DNA from: Novosphingobium sp. PhB57
GTDB taxonomy: Bacteria > Pseudomonadota > Alphaproteobacteria > Sphingomonadales > Sphingomonadaceae
Assembly: GCF_004342985.1 (NCBI RefSeq)
Contig: NZ_SMBO01000001.1
Coordinates: 1,302,001-1,366,000 of the forward strand
Length of the DNA: 64,000 nucleotides
Reading direction: 5' to 3'
This document shows positions 43,176 through 52,185 of the stretch, piece by piece (positions within the stretch are counted from its first letter, which is position 1; the number at the start of each line of letters is the position of its first letter). The notes beneath the pieces are model-generated. The model was not told where the DNA came from. It saw nothing but the letters and a program-made list of their open reading frames with translations, and ran no database searches. Position numbers and translations under genes: made by a program.

Positions 43176-43745
43176 ATGCTTCACGGAGTCCTGAGCACGA
43201 CGACGACGAATACGGGACAGGATTCAAGACATTACCACGCTGAACCGCCGGCAATCCCGCAGGCCATCCCTTTGGCCAAGGCAATGGAGGCCGGCGGGGT
43301 GGGGCCCGACAGCCTCGCGCTGGCCAGAAGCCGATTGGCGGAGCACGACCTGCTGGTTCCGGTCGCGCCGCAGTCCGTCCCTGATGGCGACGCATCCGCC
43401 AAGGGCGGCCTTGCAGGCTGGCAGCTGCGCAGGGTCATCGGCCATATCGAGGAGAATCTCGGCCAGTCGCTGGCCTGCTGCGAACTGGCCGCCGTGGCGC
43501 GGCTCAGCACCGGGCACTTCTGCCGCGCCTTCAAGACCAGCGTTGGCGAACCGCCCCATGCCTACGTCATCCGCCAGCGCATTCGCCACGCCCAGCGCCT
43601 GATGCTGCGGACCGACGATGCCTTGTCCGAAATCGCCTGCATCTGCGGCCTGACCGACCAGGCCCACCTCACCCGCCTGTTCCGCCGCGTGGTGGGCAAC
43701 ACGCCCAGGGCCTGGCGCAACCGCTGGCGGCCGCTCACCGACTGA
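43176..43745 (+). CDS. AraC-family transcriptional regulator
   Basis: This 189-residue regulator has its C-terminal AraC DNA-binding domain at about 80-185 (LRRVIGHIEENLGQSLAC, ARLSTGHFCRAFKTSVGEPP, RIRHAQRLMLRTDDALSEIA). The N-terminal part is short and shows no sensor domain. I chose ATG 43176, which has GGAGAG seven bases upstream. The frame is open to an ATG at 43044 that would add 44 residues with an odd hydrophobic stretch. The target is unknown; DoxX lies next downstream. Confidence 0.85.
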   Translation: MLHGVLSTTTTNTGQDSRHYHAEPPAIPQAIPLAKAMEAGGVGPDSLALARSRLAEHDLLVPVAPQSVPDGDASAKGGLAGWQLRRVIGHIEENLGQSLACCELAAVARLSTGHFCRAFKTSVGEPPHAYVIRQRIRHAQRLMLRTDDALSEIACICGLTDQAHLTRLFRRVVGNTPRAWRNRWRPLTD

Positions 43746-43832
43746 CGGTCCCTTTCCCGACACCTGCGTTCGATCCCGGCGGCGACCATGCCGGGACCAC
43801 GTTCGGCGCGCCTCCGGCGTACCCGAACTCCT

Positions 43833-43880
43833 CGGGACTGGCGGACCCCATTCCCCCGCCCACCGCCAGTCCCGCATTTT
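43833..43880 (+). terminator. Terminator after the AraC-family gene
   Basis: CGGGACTGGCGG / CCGCCAGTCCCG is a perfect 12-bp stem with an 18-base loop, followed by CATTTTC. The rest of the gap up to the DoxX gene shows no coding signal. Confidence 0.6.
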
Positions 43881-44034
43881 CGCACGCATCGAGACATTTC
43901 AGTTTCATCGAACAGAGCGGTCCATTTTATCTGGATTTCTGGAATTCGTTTTTCGAGGCATTTCCCGGTTCAACGAGGCACCCCGCAGCCGTCACGGCCG
44001 GACCCTCTCCAGACCAGCCCTAAGGGGAATGACC

Positions 44035-44442
44035 ATGAACACTGCCACCGCTACGCTCGCTCCCGCTGCCGAAGACAAGGGAATCCTGAAGTTTCTGCCG
44101 CTTGTGGGCCGCATCCTGATCGCCGCCATCTTCATCCTCAGCGGCCTTTCCAAGCTTTCCGATCCCGCTGGAACCATGGCCTACATCGGTTCGGTGGGCC
44201 TGCCCTTCCCCGCCGTGGCCCTGGCCGGTGCCGTTGCGGTGGAAGTCATCGGCGGCGCTCTGCTGATCTCGGGGTACCGCCTGCGCAGCGTCGCTGCCGC
44301 GCTTGCCCTGTTCAGCCTCGTCACCGCCTTGTTCTTCCACGCGCAGTTCGCAGACCAGAACCAGTTCATCCACTTCTTCAAGAACGTCGCCATGGCCGGC
44401 GGCCTCCTGCAGATCGTCGCTTTCGGCAAGGGCCGCGACTGA
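44035..44442 (+). CDS. DoxX family membrane protein
   Basis: This 135-residue protein has four membrane helices and the DoxX signature near the start (GRILIAAIFILSGLSKLSDP), then AVEVIGGALLISGY and FFHAQFADQNQFIHFFKN. DoxX-like proteins are linked to thiosulfate:quinone oxidoreductase or to redox defence, but many are uncharacterised. ATG 44035 lies seven bases after AAGGGG; ATG 44029 is in frame but too close. It is monocistronic, with a terminator right after. Confidence 0.9.
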   Translation: MNTATATLAPAAEDKGILKFLPLVGRILIAAIFILSGLSKLSDPAGTMAYIGSVGLPFPAVALAGAVAVEVIGGALLISGYRLRSVAAALALFSLVTALFFHAQFADQNQFIHFFKNVAMAGGLLQIVAFGKGRD

Positions 44443-44470
44443 TCCAAAACCAGCCAGAACCCGCAAAACG

Positions 44471-44498
44471 AGGGGCTGCCGAAAGGCGGCCCCTTTTT
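44471..44498 (+). terminator. Intrinsic terminator after the DoxX gene
   Basis: GGGGCTGCC-GAAA-GGCGGCCCC followed by TTTTT is a textbook GNRA-capped terminator 30 bases past the stop. Confidence 0.88.
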
Positions 44499-44680
44499 CG
44501 TTCCAGCTCCACCAGATTACAGACATTCGTTTTACAGACTCGCGCCTTGGCCTAGACACCCCGGAGAGATGGCGCCCCGGATTCGCGGCAGAACCGCTGA
44601 AATGGCCCGAATACCTGACAATAAGGAAAGCGGCCGCAGGATCGTCTCCGCGATAACACGCCGGCGCATTGACCTCAGAC

Positions 44681-44698
44681 CTGTCACACAAGATACAT
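44681..44698 (+). promoter_or_regulatory. Weak Pho-box-like sequence before the secreted phosphatase
   Basis: CTGTCAC-ACAA-GATACAT has the 7-4-7 layout of a PhoB site, with a good first half (6 of 7 to CTGTCAT) and a poor second half (3 of 7). It is about 49 bases before the ATG. ACATTCGTTTTACAG (44523) and ACATCCGTTTTAGCAG (44696) are a related pair of direct repeats in the same leader. Confidence 0.25.
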
Positions 44699-44746
44699 AC
44701 ATCCGTTTTAGCAGCCGGCATCAGACAGACATCAAGGACTCCGCCC

Positions 44747-45799
44747 ATGCGCAAGATTGCCCCGACCGTCCTCTCCGCCCTCGTCGCGGCGATGGCCCAT
44801 TCTCCCGCCTCCGCGCGCGAGCTGGCCACGCTGACGCGTCTGGACGACCAGACCGTCGTGCTGGCCCGGACGGACACGGCACCGGCCACGATCTGGATCA
44901 GCACCGACACCGCGCTCGACAAGAACGACCAGCGCTTCGCCGCCGCCAGCAAGGACGCCGCGCTGAAGCTGCCGATCCCGGCCAGCGAACGCCGCTACGT
45001 CATCATCCAGGGCAAGGGCGGCAAGACCACCGTCGTCGCCGAGCGCGTGGTGCCGCTTCAGCAGGGCAGCAACTTCCGCGACATCGGCGGCTACGTCACC
45101 AAGGACGGCCATACGGTGAAGTGGGACAAGGCTTTCCGCTCCGGCGCGATGCCGCTGCTGACCGAGGCGGACTACGCGCTGCTGGGCCAGGTCAATCTGG
45201 GCGCCGTGGTCGACTTGCGCTCGATCGAGGAACGCGAAGTCGCGCCCGACTTGCTGGACGACCGCACCGGCGCGCTGTTCCTCGCCAACGACTATTCGCT
45301 CAAACCGCTGTTCGCGAAGATGGCCAAGAGCGGCGGCGAGAACATGTATCAGGGCATGGAAATCATGCTCGTCCCGCAGTTCCGCGCGCTGTTCAATCGC
45401 CTGCTCGCGAACGAGGGCGCCGTGGTCTATCATTGCTCCGCCGGGCAGGACCGGACCGGCATCGCCACCGCCCTGATCTACGACGTGCTCGGCGTGGACC
45501 GCGAGACGATCCTCAAGGACTATCACCGCTCCACCGAACTGCGCCGCCCCCAATGGGAAATGCCCAAGGTCGACCCGGCCGACTTCCCGAACAATCCCAT
45601 TCTCAAGTACTACGCCGCGCGTGCGGACGGCCAGCCGCCCAAGGCCGAGCCGCTCTACACGCCCAGCGGCGCGTCGCACCTGGCCCAGTTCTTCACGTAT
45701 CTCGACCAGCAGTACGGCGGATCGGAAGGTTATCTGAAACAGAAGGTGGGCCTGACCGACGCCGACATCGCCAAGCTGCGCAAGACCATGCTCGACTGA
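44747..45799 (+). CDS. Secreted tyrosine-phosphatase-like protein (Y_phosphatase3 type)
   Basis: This 350-residue protein has a signal peptide (about 1-23, AHSPASA) and a protein-tyrosine-phosphatase fold with NFRDIGGYVTKDG, FRSGAMPLLTEADYALL and VVDLRSIEERE. The active site is HCSAGQDRTG, with the nucleophile C230 and the phosphate-binding Arg six residues on (CX5R). The family covers bacterial triple-specificity and lipid/inositol phosphate phosphatases. Being exported, it probably acts on small phosphoesters. ATG 44747 follows AAGGACTCC. It converges on the metallophosphoesterase. Confidence 0.9.
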   Translation: MRKIAPTVLSALVAAMAHSPASARELATLTRLDDQTVVLARTDTAPATIWISTDTALDKNDQRFAAASKDAALKLPIPASERRYVIIQGKGGKTTVVAERVVPLQQGSNFRDIGGYVTKDGHTVKWDKAFRSGAMPLLTEADYALLGQVNLGAVVDLRSIEEREVAPDLLDDRTGALFLANDYSLKPLFAKMAKSGGENMYQGMEIMLVPQFRALFNRLLANEGAVVYHCSAGQDRTGIATALIYDVLGVDRETILKDYHRSTELRRPQWEMPKVDPADFPNNPILKYYAARADGQPPKAEPLYTPSGASHLAQFFTYLDQQYGGSEGYLKQKVGLTDADIAKLRKTMLD

Positions 45800-45815
45800 C
45801 GGGTCACGGCCATGC

Positions 45816-45844
45816 GCCCGCCCGGCCGATCGGGCCGGGCGGGC
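45816..45844. repeat. Very strong GC inverted repeat
   Basis: GCCCGCCCGGCC / GGCCGGGCGGGC form a perfect 12-bp stem around a 5-base loop, 16 bases after the phosphatase stop. It has no T-run and precedes the true terminator. Confidence 0.7.
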
Positions 45845-45892
45845 TGGACGAAACCACGCTTCGGGTCGCAATCGAAGCGCAGCCTCGTCAGC

Positions 45893-45930
45893 GGCCGGAG
45901 CAATGCCCCCCAGCTTGCTCCGGCCTTTTC
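45893..45930 (+). terminator. Intrinsic terminator of the secreted phosphatase gene
   Basis: GGCCGGAGCAA / TTGCTCCGGCC is a perfect 11-bp stem followed by TTTT. It lies immediately before the stop of the convergent gene. Confidence 0.8.
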
Positions 45931-45936
45931 GCGTAC

Positions 45937-47211
45937 TCAGGGTTTCCGCAAGGTCACCGCGTCGAGCGGCTCTCCGGTGGCGGTATAGGCGCGGTAGGCC
46001 AGGGCTTCCTGGCTGACGTCGATCACCTGATAGGCCTGCGTGCGCGATGCCGACTTGCGCGCCCAGGGCAGGCTGCCGACTTCGTACATCTTCGGTCCGG
46101 CGACCGAGACGGCATATGTCGTGCCCGCATCGTCCGCCGCAGGGCCGTTCTTGCCGATCGCGCCGCGGGCATAGCCGTGGTCGTGCCCCTGAAGGACCAA
46201 GTCCACGCGGTACTTGTCGATCAGCGGCTTCAGCGCGGCGCGCAGCTTCGGATTGTCGCGCTCGGGCTCGCTGGAGAACAGCGGGAAGTGCAGGAACAGG
46301 ACCGTCCAGCGGTTCGGGTTGTTCGCCAGCAAGCCGTCGAGCCACTTCACGATCGCCTTGCGCGCCGTTTCGTCCCGGTCGACCTGCATGGAGTCGATCG
46401 AGATCAGGCGCAGGCCCTGGTAATCGGTGTACCAGCTCGTCTCGCGGCTCGCCGGAACGTCGGCCGGGCCGTTCTCCGGCAGCGTGAACTGCCGGCGCCA
46501 CTGGCTGTTGATCGAGGAACCGGCCCGCGCCGCCTCATCCTTGACGTATTCGTGATTGCCCGGCGTCGGCATCTGCGGCGTCTGGGCATAGAGGAACCCG
46601 CCCGCGGCAAACCATTCGCCCCATTCGGCATCGCTGTCATGCCGGTTGATGAGGTCCCCGGCATGGATCGTGAAGGCCGAGTCGCCCGCCTGGCGGAAGG
46701 CCATGCGCAAGGTGCGCGAGGCTTCCGACAGGATCTGGTTCTGCATGTCCCCCATGTAGATGAAGCGGAACGGCTTCGCCTCGCGTGCGGCGGTGCGGAA
46801 CTGGAACCATTCGGACCAATGCGCGCCGTCGCCCACGCGGTAGGCATAGACCGTGTCCGGCTCGAGCCCCGCCAGCACTGCCGAGTGATAGGCAGCGCGG
46901 AAGGCGGGATCCTCGCGGACAGCCAGCGTGGCGTCGTCAGTCTTCGCCTCGGCCGTCAGCGGCGTTTTCACGAAGTCGGGACTGCTTGTCGCCTTCGCAT
47001 ACTGGACCTGGCCCGGCAGACCCGGCGCCGAACGCCAGGTGACGGCCATCTCGGTGGTCGGATCGGCGGTGAGGTTCAGGATCACGCGTTCGGGCCGGAC
47101 GGTGGCAGGTGCCAGCGGCTCCTGCTGCTGCACCGGCGCATCGGCGGCGAAGGCCGGGAGCGGCAGGCACAAGGCCAGCGCTCCCAGCAGGACATGGGCT
47201 TTCTTCTTCAT
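45937..47211 (-). CDS. Secreted purple-acid-phosphatase-like metallophosphoesterase
   Basis: This 424-residue exported phosphatase has a signal peptide (about 1-22, LPAFAADA), an N-terminal fibronectin-like domain (about 35-125, ILNLTADPTTEMAVTW), and a catalytic metallophosphoesterase domain. Its ligand motifs are GDMQNQ, HAGDLIN, GNHEY, FLHFPLF and QGHDHGYAR. This is the layout of purple acid phosphatases. The start at 47211 lies 12 bases after the TonB receptor stop, so it should be co-transcribed with the receptor. Confidence 0.92.
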   Translation of the reverse strand: MKKKAHVLLGALALCLPLPAFAADAPVQQQEPLAPATVRPERVILNLTADPTTEMAVTWRSAPGLPGQVQYAKATSSPDFVKTPLTAEAKTDDATLAVREDPAFRAAYHSAVLAGLEPDTVYAYRVGDGAHWSEWFQFRTAAREAKPFRFIYMGDMQNQILSEASRTLRMAFRQAGDSAFTIHAGDLINRHDSDAEWGEWFAAGGFLYAQTPQMPTPGNHEYVKDEAARAGSSINSQWRRQFTLPENGPADVPASRETSWYTDYQGLRLISIDSMQVDRDETARKAIVKWLDGLLANNPNRWTVLFLHFPLFSSEPERDNPKLRAALKPLIDKYRVDLVLQGHDHGYARGAIGKNGPAADDAGTTYAVSVAGPKMYEVGSLPWARKSASRTQAYQVIDVSQEALAYRAYTATGEPLDAVTLRKP

Positions 47212-47222
47212 CGCAAGTGCCC

Positions 47223-50200
47223 TCAGAAGATCAGGTTGAGGCCGAGCGTGATGCTGCGCCCGTTCTTGATGTAGGCGCGGCTCGCCCCGGTCCCCGACGA
47301 CACGGTTTCCCAATACGTATGCGAGTCGAAGAGGTTCTGGACCTGGAGCTGCACCGAGGACTTCTTGAGGAAGGTCTTGCGGAAGGTCAGGTCCACGAAG
47401 CTATAGGCCTGCTCATAGGGATTGTTGCCGAAGTCCTGGATGCCGCCGAGGAATTTCGACTGGTAGTTCCACGCGCCGTAGATTTCCCAGCCCTTGCGCT
47501 CCCAGAACAGCTGGAGATTGGCGATCGTCTCGGGCGTTTCCATCAGCGGCAGGGTGTAGCCCTCAGGGTGCCAGGAAAGCCCCGTAACCGCCTTCGAGCG
47601 CTGCAACGTCAGGTTTCCGCCCACGCCCAGCGAACCGAGAATGCCCGGCAGCCAGTGTAGGAGCTGCTGGCCGCTGATTTCCATGCCGTAGACTTCCGCC
47701 CACTTGCCGTTGTTCGGCATGGAGATCGCCACGCCGGTCGGATCGACGTTCTCGCCCAGCGTCCCGTCACGGATGTTGCTGGATGAGGAGCGGAACAGGA
47801 AATTCTCGATGTGCTTGTAGTAGAGCGCCACCGAATAGGCCCCGGTATTGCCGGCGTAGTGCTCCAGCGACATGTCGAGGTTGAGCGAGCGCATCGGCTT
47901 GAGGTTCGGATTGCCCTGGGCGATCGAAGTCAGCACCCATTGCGAGATCGGGTTTTCCTCGCCGTCGCCATCGGGATCGGTGTCGTAGCCATATTCGCGC
48001 GCCGAACTCATGCGGGCGATGTCGGGACGCGCGAAGCTGGTCCAGACCGCGCCGCGCAGCTTGGTGCGGCTGTCCAGTTCGTAGTTGACGTGAACCGAGG
48101 GCAGCACGTTCACGAAGCTGGACTTGTCCGAAACGAAGCGCTCGCCCTGGATCAGGTCCATGTTCCAGGCGTCGATAGTGTTGCGCGTCGCTTCCATGCG
48201 CACGCCTGCGATCACTTGCGCGCGGCCGAAGCGCGCCGTGCCCATGGCATAGGCGGAGATCACGCGCTCGTTGAAGCGGAAGCTGTCCTCGTTGGACAGT
48301 TCGGCGTCGTTGGGGTCGACCGCGAAGCCGTCGAAGATCTCGCTGTCGCCATCTTCGGCGCGCTGGAGTTCGGCCAGCATCTTGCGGTTGTCGATGGTCG
48401 TGCCCAGGCGATAGAGGCCGCTATAGGCGCCGCCGAACAGGCTGTTCACATCCTTGCCGTAGAATTCGGAGAAGTCCGCCAGGGTGCCGTCCGCCTCGAG
48501 ATTCAGGAACGAGCCCTGATAAGTGCGGCGGCGCGAATTGTAGAACTTGGCGCCTGTCTTGAACGATTCCACCCAGGAATCGACCGGCTTCCATTCGAGG
48601 TTGAACTGGGCCTGCCACAGCTTCTCGCTGCTTCCGCCCACTTCGCCTTCGAGGCTGCTGAAGTCGTATTGCGAGGGGTCCTGCACCGCTTCCAGACCGG
48701 CGGAATTGAGCAGCCACTTGGGGAAGCGCGAATCTTCGCTGCTGCTGAACAGCACGCCCTGATTGCCCAGCCAGCCGTACTTGTCGCTGCGAAACTCCAG
48801 GGTGTAGCCGTCGTCGAGATTGTCTTCCGACTGCGAGTAGGACACGTCGTAGTCGATCGTCAGTTCGCCCACGCGCGAAATGCCGCCGAGGTTGGCCGAA
48901 GCCAGGCTGCCCGTCTCGCGCGAACCTTCCCAGAAGCGGCGCAGGCGGAAGCCCTGCGGGTCCCAGGTGCCTGAACCGCCGTTGAGGCTGTAGAACGACT
49001 TGCCCTTGCGGTCGGCATCGGTGATCAGCCCGTCGCCGTCCTGGTCGACGATCTGGCCGAGCGAATAGCCATAGATGCGGCCCAGCCTGGAATCGGTACC
49101 GACGATGCTGTCTTCGGGCTGGAGCAGCGTCGTATCGGCCACGTCCACCTGCACCAGCCGCGTCGAATTCTTCGCGGTGTCGTTGCGGAAGTTCAGGCGG
49201 TTGAGGAATTCGTCCTTGCGGTACTTGTTGTACTGCCCGCGGAAGTGGAAATCGTGGTCGTCGGAGCGATAGTCGATGCTGGTATTGGCGCCCCAGCGCT
49301 TCACGTCGGTCTCGCCGAAGCCCAGGTCCATGCCGCGCATCACGAAGCGGTTGGGATCCCAGCCCAGCGTCTCGCTGTTGTCGTACCAGGTGTCCGGCTG
49401 ATTATCGCCGTCCACGCCGTTCTGCTCGAACTGCGACTTGCGCCGGCTCCAGCTGCCCGAGACGTAGATACCGAAATGATCGTTGAACTGGCGCGAAAGC
49501 GCGCCCGAAACCTGGCCCGACTTGCGATGATCGTACTTGTCGAGCATGCCGCCCTCGGCCGAGAGGCGAGCATACATCGGCGTCTGGTCGAAGGCGGTGG
49601 GGGTGGAAATGTCCACCGAGCCGCCCAGCGCGTCACCGTCGCGGTCCGGCGTCAGGGTCTTGTAGACGGTGATCTGCTTGATACCGTCCGGCGGCAAGAC
49701 CGAGAGCCGCACGCCGCGGTAGAAGTTGTTGTCGCGCGAACCGGCACCGCCAAGGCGCACGCCGTTGATCGAATAGTTGTTCAGCTCGGTCGAGAGACCG
49801 CGCACCGTGATGCGGTCGCCTTCGCCCGTGGTCGGGCTGCGCACGGCATTGACGCCGGGAAGGCGCGCCAGCGCCTCGGAGATGTTGTTGGCGGGCAGCT
49901 TGCCCATGTCGTCGGCGCTGACCGTGTCGGAAACCGTGTCGTTCTTGCGCTTGATGTCGAGCGAACGCTGAACCGCCTCGATATAGCCGGTGACGACGAT
50001 CTCACTGTCGCCGGCCCCGGAAGGCTCTTCGGCGGCGACAGTCGCGACCGGGGCTGCCCGGCGCGCCGGCGCGGGAGCGACCGCGGCCGGACGGGGCCGG
50101 GCGGCACGGGCGCGCAGGATCACGGTGCTGCCGCGAAGCTGGGTTTCGACATTGGCCCCGCGCACGAGCTGGGACAGGGCCTGCTGCGCGCTCATCTTGC

Positions 50201-50432
50201 CCGACAGGGCCGTGCTGCGGCGCCCCCGTACCGCATCCGGCGCCGCGGCCACCTGCATGCCGGTGACCCGCGAGAATTCCTGTAGCGCGCGGCCCAGGTC
50301 CTGTGCCGGAATGGTGAAACTGTACTGGGCGGTGGCCGCCTCGGCGACCGGCGCGGCAAGGCCGCCCCCGACCGTTGCCAGCGCTATGGCCAATGCCGAA
50401 GCATGGGCCAGGGCTTTACTTGAACGAAACAT
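47223..50432 (-). CDS. TonB-dependent receptor with N-terminal STN signalling domain
   Basis: This 1069-residue outer-membrane receptor has a signal peptide (about 1-33), an STN domain (about 37-90, FTIPAQDLGRALQEF), an Ala/Pro linker, and a plug domain (EIVVTGYIEAVQRSLDIKR, LPGVNAVRSPTTGEGDRI). A 22-strand barrel follows, ending in GLNLIF. The plug is of the TonB_Xanth-Caul type, often linked to carbohydrate or complex-substrate uptake. The STN domain signals to the FecR/FecI pair encoded upstream. GGGGG is five bases from ATG 50432; ATG 50435 is next to it. A phosphatase gene follows. Confidence 0.93.
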   Translation of the reverse strand: MFRSSKALAHASALAIALATVGGGLAAPVAEAATAQYSFTIPAQDLGRALQEFSRVTGMQVAAAPDAVRGRRSTALSGKMSAQQALSQLVRGANVETQLRGSTVILRARAARPRPAAVAPAPARRAAPVATVAAEEPSGAGDSEIVVTGYIEAVQRSLDIKRKNDTVSDTVSADDMGKLPANNISEALARLPGVNAVRSPTTGEGDRITVRGLSTELNNYSINGVRLGGAGSRDNNFYRGVRLSVLPPDGIKQITVYKTLTPDRDGDALGGSVDISTPTAFDQTPMYARLSAEGGMLDKYDHRKSGQVSGALSRQFNDHFGIYVSGSWSRRKSQFEQNGVDGDNQPDTWYDNSETLGWDPNRFVMRGMDLGFGETDVKRWGANTSIDYRSDDHDFHFRGQYNKYRKDEFLNRLNFRNDTAKNSTRLVQVDVADTTLLQPEDSIVGTDSRLGRIYGYSLGQIVDQDGDGLITDADRKGKSFYSLNGGSGTWDPQGFRLRRFWEGSRETGSLASANLGGISRVGELTIDYDVSYSQSEDNLDDGYTLEFRSDKYGWLGNQGVLFSSSEDSRFPKWLLNSAGLEAVQDPSQYDFSSLEGEVGGSSEKLWQAQFNLEWKPVDSWVESFKTGAKFYNSRRRTYQGSFLNLEADGTLADFSEFYGKDVNSLFGGAYSGLYRLGTTIDNRKMLAELQRAEDGDSEIFDGFAVDPNDAELSNEDSFRFNERVISAYAMGTARFGRAQVIAGVRMEATRNTIDAWNMDLIQGERFVSDKSSFVNVLPSVHVNYELDSRTKLRGAVWTSFARPDIARMSSAREYGYDTDPDGDGEENPISQWVLTSIAQGNPNLKPMRSLNLDMSLEHYAGNTGAYSVALYYKHIENFLFRSSSSNIRDGTLGENVDPTGVAISMPNNGKWAEVYGMEISGQQLLHWLPGILGSLGVGGNLTLQRSKAVTGLSWHPEGYTLPLMETPETIANLQLFWERKGWEIYGAWNYQSKFLGGIQDFGNNPYEQAYSFVDLTFRKTFLKKSSVQLQVQNLFDSHTYWETVSSGTGASRAYIKNGRSITLGLNLIF

Positions 50433-50487
50433 CATATCCCCCGTTGGATCAGGCATTCGGGGGGAAGACGCAGGCAGACAACCAATC

Positions 50488-50514
50488 CCGACAATTATTT
50501 TTTCTTACATTTTC
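50488..50514 (-). promoter_or_regulatory. Candidate ECF (FecI-type) promoter of the TonB receptor
   Basis: On the minus strand GAAAAT (50509-50514) and TGTCGG (50488-50493) are 15 bases apart, resembling iron-starvation sigma promoters as I recall them. The receptor start is about 55 bases downstream. Confidence 0.35.
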
Positions 50515-50522
50515 ATTACGTT

Positions 50523-50538
50523 ATCAAGTAAACTTGAT
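50523..50538. promoter_or_regulatory. 16-bp perfect palindrome upstream of the TonB receptor
   Basis: ATCAAGT-AA-ACTTGAT is a perfect dyad immediately upstream of the candidate -35 element. Its AT-rich symmetry suggests a transcription-factor operator. It does not match the Fur consensus. Confidence 0.5.
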
Positions 50539-50659
50539 GACAGCGGAAGATAGCCAGCCCCCCCCGGCTCAGCCTTCCGCCCACACGGCGAGACGATGAC
50601 ATGAGCGGGCCTGGCCGCGCTGCCGCAGAACGCCCGAAACCGGCGTCTTGCAAACGAAC

Positions 50660-51634
50660 TCAATGGGAGAGGACGTAGCGCGCCTTTTCCTTGCGCCACT
50701 GCAGATCATGGATCGCCGCCAGCGCTTCCAGCACCATCTCGGGATCGGAGGTCTGGAACCGCCCGGTCACGAGCAGCTGGCCCAATCCCGGATCGGCCAG
50801 CACCACCGGCAGGTCCGAACCGCGATTGATGCGCTGCACGAGCTGCTGAACCGAGGTGTCGTCCGCGTCGAACCAGCCGTCGATCCAGCCGGGATGATCG
50901 CCGCGCACGTCGCCCAGGCTGCGCACCCGGCCGCCGCCGACTTCGATCCCGTTGCCTGCGGGAAGCCGCCACTGCCGCCCCGCCCCGGCATCGACGCTGA
51001 CCAGGCCGCGATAGACGCGCACCACCCGCGTCTGGCTGTCCACCAGGTCGATGTCGAAGGCCGTCCCCAGCACGGTCACGCGGGAATCGCCCGCGTTGAC
51101 CGAGAACGTGCGGACTTTCTCGTGCGCCACGTCGAAGAAGGCCTCGCCGTTCTGGAGCGCGACTTCGCGCGACCAGGGTGTGATGCGCACGTCCATCCGG
51201 GTCCCGCCGCTCATGCGCACTTTCGATCCGTCCGGCAGCACGACTTCGCGCGAGGTACCGCGGGCGGCGGCATAGCTCGATTCGCTCACCAGCGTGCGGG
51301 CGCCCATCGAGAGCACGACCACCAGGCACAGCGCCACGGCCGCGAAGCCCGCGAACTGCTTCCACGCCTGCCCGGCCCAATTCGGCACGGCCTCATCCTC
51401 GAAGGTACCGAAATCGTCGGGCGCGGCTTCGGCGACCTCCAGGGCACTGCGCAAGCTGCCGGACTGCCAGAGCGCCTGGTGCCGCGCATAGCTTTCGACA
51501 TGGCGCGGATCGCCCATGATCCAGCGATCGAACTCGGCGGCGACTTCAGCGTCGTGCAGCGGACGGTTCATCCGGTCGACCCATTCTGCGGCCTCCCGGT
51601 CGATCACGTCGAATTCCTGCCTCTGGGCCGTCAT
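50660..51634 (-). CDS. fecR: FecR-type anti-sigma/sigma regulator
   Basis: This 324-residue inner-membrane protein has a cytoplasmic N-terminal anti-sigma domain (about 8-55, EAAEWVDRMNRPLHDAEVAAEF), one membrane helix (about 93-112) and a periplasmic FecR domain (GTSREVVLPDGSKVRMSGG, VTVLGTAFDIDL). The C-terminal STN-like end (VQRINRGSDLPVVLADPGL) meets the receptor's STN domain. It carries the ligand signal from the TonB receptor to the sigma factor. Its ATG shares a base with the fecI stop (TGATG). Confidence 0.92.
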   Translation of the reverse strand: MTAQRQEFDVIDREAAEWVDRMNRPLHDAEVAAEFDRWIMGDPRHVESYARHQALWQSGSLRSALEVAEAAPDDFGTFEDEAVPNWAGQAWKQFAGFAAVALCLVVVLSMGARTLVSESSYAAARGTSREVVLPDGSKVRMSGGTRMDVRITPWSREVALQNGEAFFDVAHEKVRTFSVNAGDSRVTVLGTAFDIDLVDSQTRVVRVYRGLVSVDAGAGRQWRLPAGNGIEVGGGRVRSLGDVRGDHPGWIDGWFDADDTSVQQLVQRINRGSDLPVVLADPGLGQLLVTGRFQTSDPEMVLEALAAIHDLQWRKEKARYVLSH

Positions 51635-52185
51635 CAGGCGAACTCCGCGAAGTCCACGCCGGCGCGATCGAGCGCCGCGCGCAGATCCAGCAGGCCACGG
51701 GTGATATGCTTTTCCACTGCCTTCGCACTCATCGAGAGATCTTCGCCGATCGCACGGCAACTTTCATGATTCAGGCGCCTGCGGATGAGGACTTCGCGGC
51801 GCAGCGGCGGCATCCGTCGCAGGCAGAGCGAGAGCACGTCGAGCGCCCGGCGCGAATCGAGAATCCTGTCGAGCGAGGGATCGTCGCTTTCCCATTCGTC
51901 GTCAACGTCATCAGAGTGCTGCGTCTCCTGGCGCATTTCCCGGCGCCGCGTGTCGATCATCAGGTTGTCCGCGATCCTGAAGGCCAGCGCAAAAAGGCTG
52001 CCTATCTGCTGCGTCTGGCTGAGAGCGATCAGGCGCGCAAGCGTTTCCTGCGCCACGTCATCCGCCACGTCCGGTCGCGCCCCTCGCGCACGGAGGTAGC
52101 GCAGAAGCGTGGACCTCACTGCATTCCAGTCCTGCGGCGGCGCCGCAGGACGATCCATGGCATTCGATAACACGATTTTTTCCAC
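51634..52185 (-). CDS. fecI: FecI-type ECF sigma factor
   Basis: This 183-residue ECF sigma factor shows region 2 (VADDVAQETLARLIAL, FALAFRIADNLMIDTRRR) and region 4 (LRRMPPLRREVLIRRRLNHESCRAIGEDLSMSAKAVEKHITRGL). It should recognise the receptor promoter once released by FecR. It is read from GTG at 52185; ATG 52158 is in frame without a better ribosome-binding site. It is the first gene of fecI-fecR and probably of the receptor and phosphatase too, although the 225-base gap before the receptor suggests a second promoter. Confidence 0.92.
   Translation of the reverse strand: MEKIVLSNAMDRPAAPPQDWNAVRSTLLRYLRARGARPDVADDVAQETLARLIALSQTQQIGSLFALAFRIADNLMIDTRRREMRQETQHSDDVDDEWESDDPSLDRILDSRRALDVLSLCLRRMPPLRREVLIRRRLNHESCRAIGEDLSMSAKAVEKHITRGLLDLRAALDRAGVDFAEFA

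Noticed and set aside
44569..47274. 901-codon plus-strand frame across two phosphatase genes
   Set aside because: It runs out of frame through the CX5R phosphatase and then antisense to the metallophosphoesterase, both of which have intact catalytic motifs and signal peptides.
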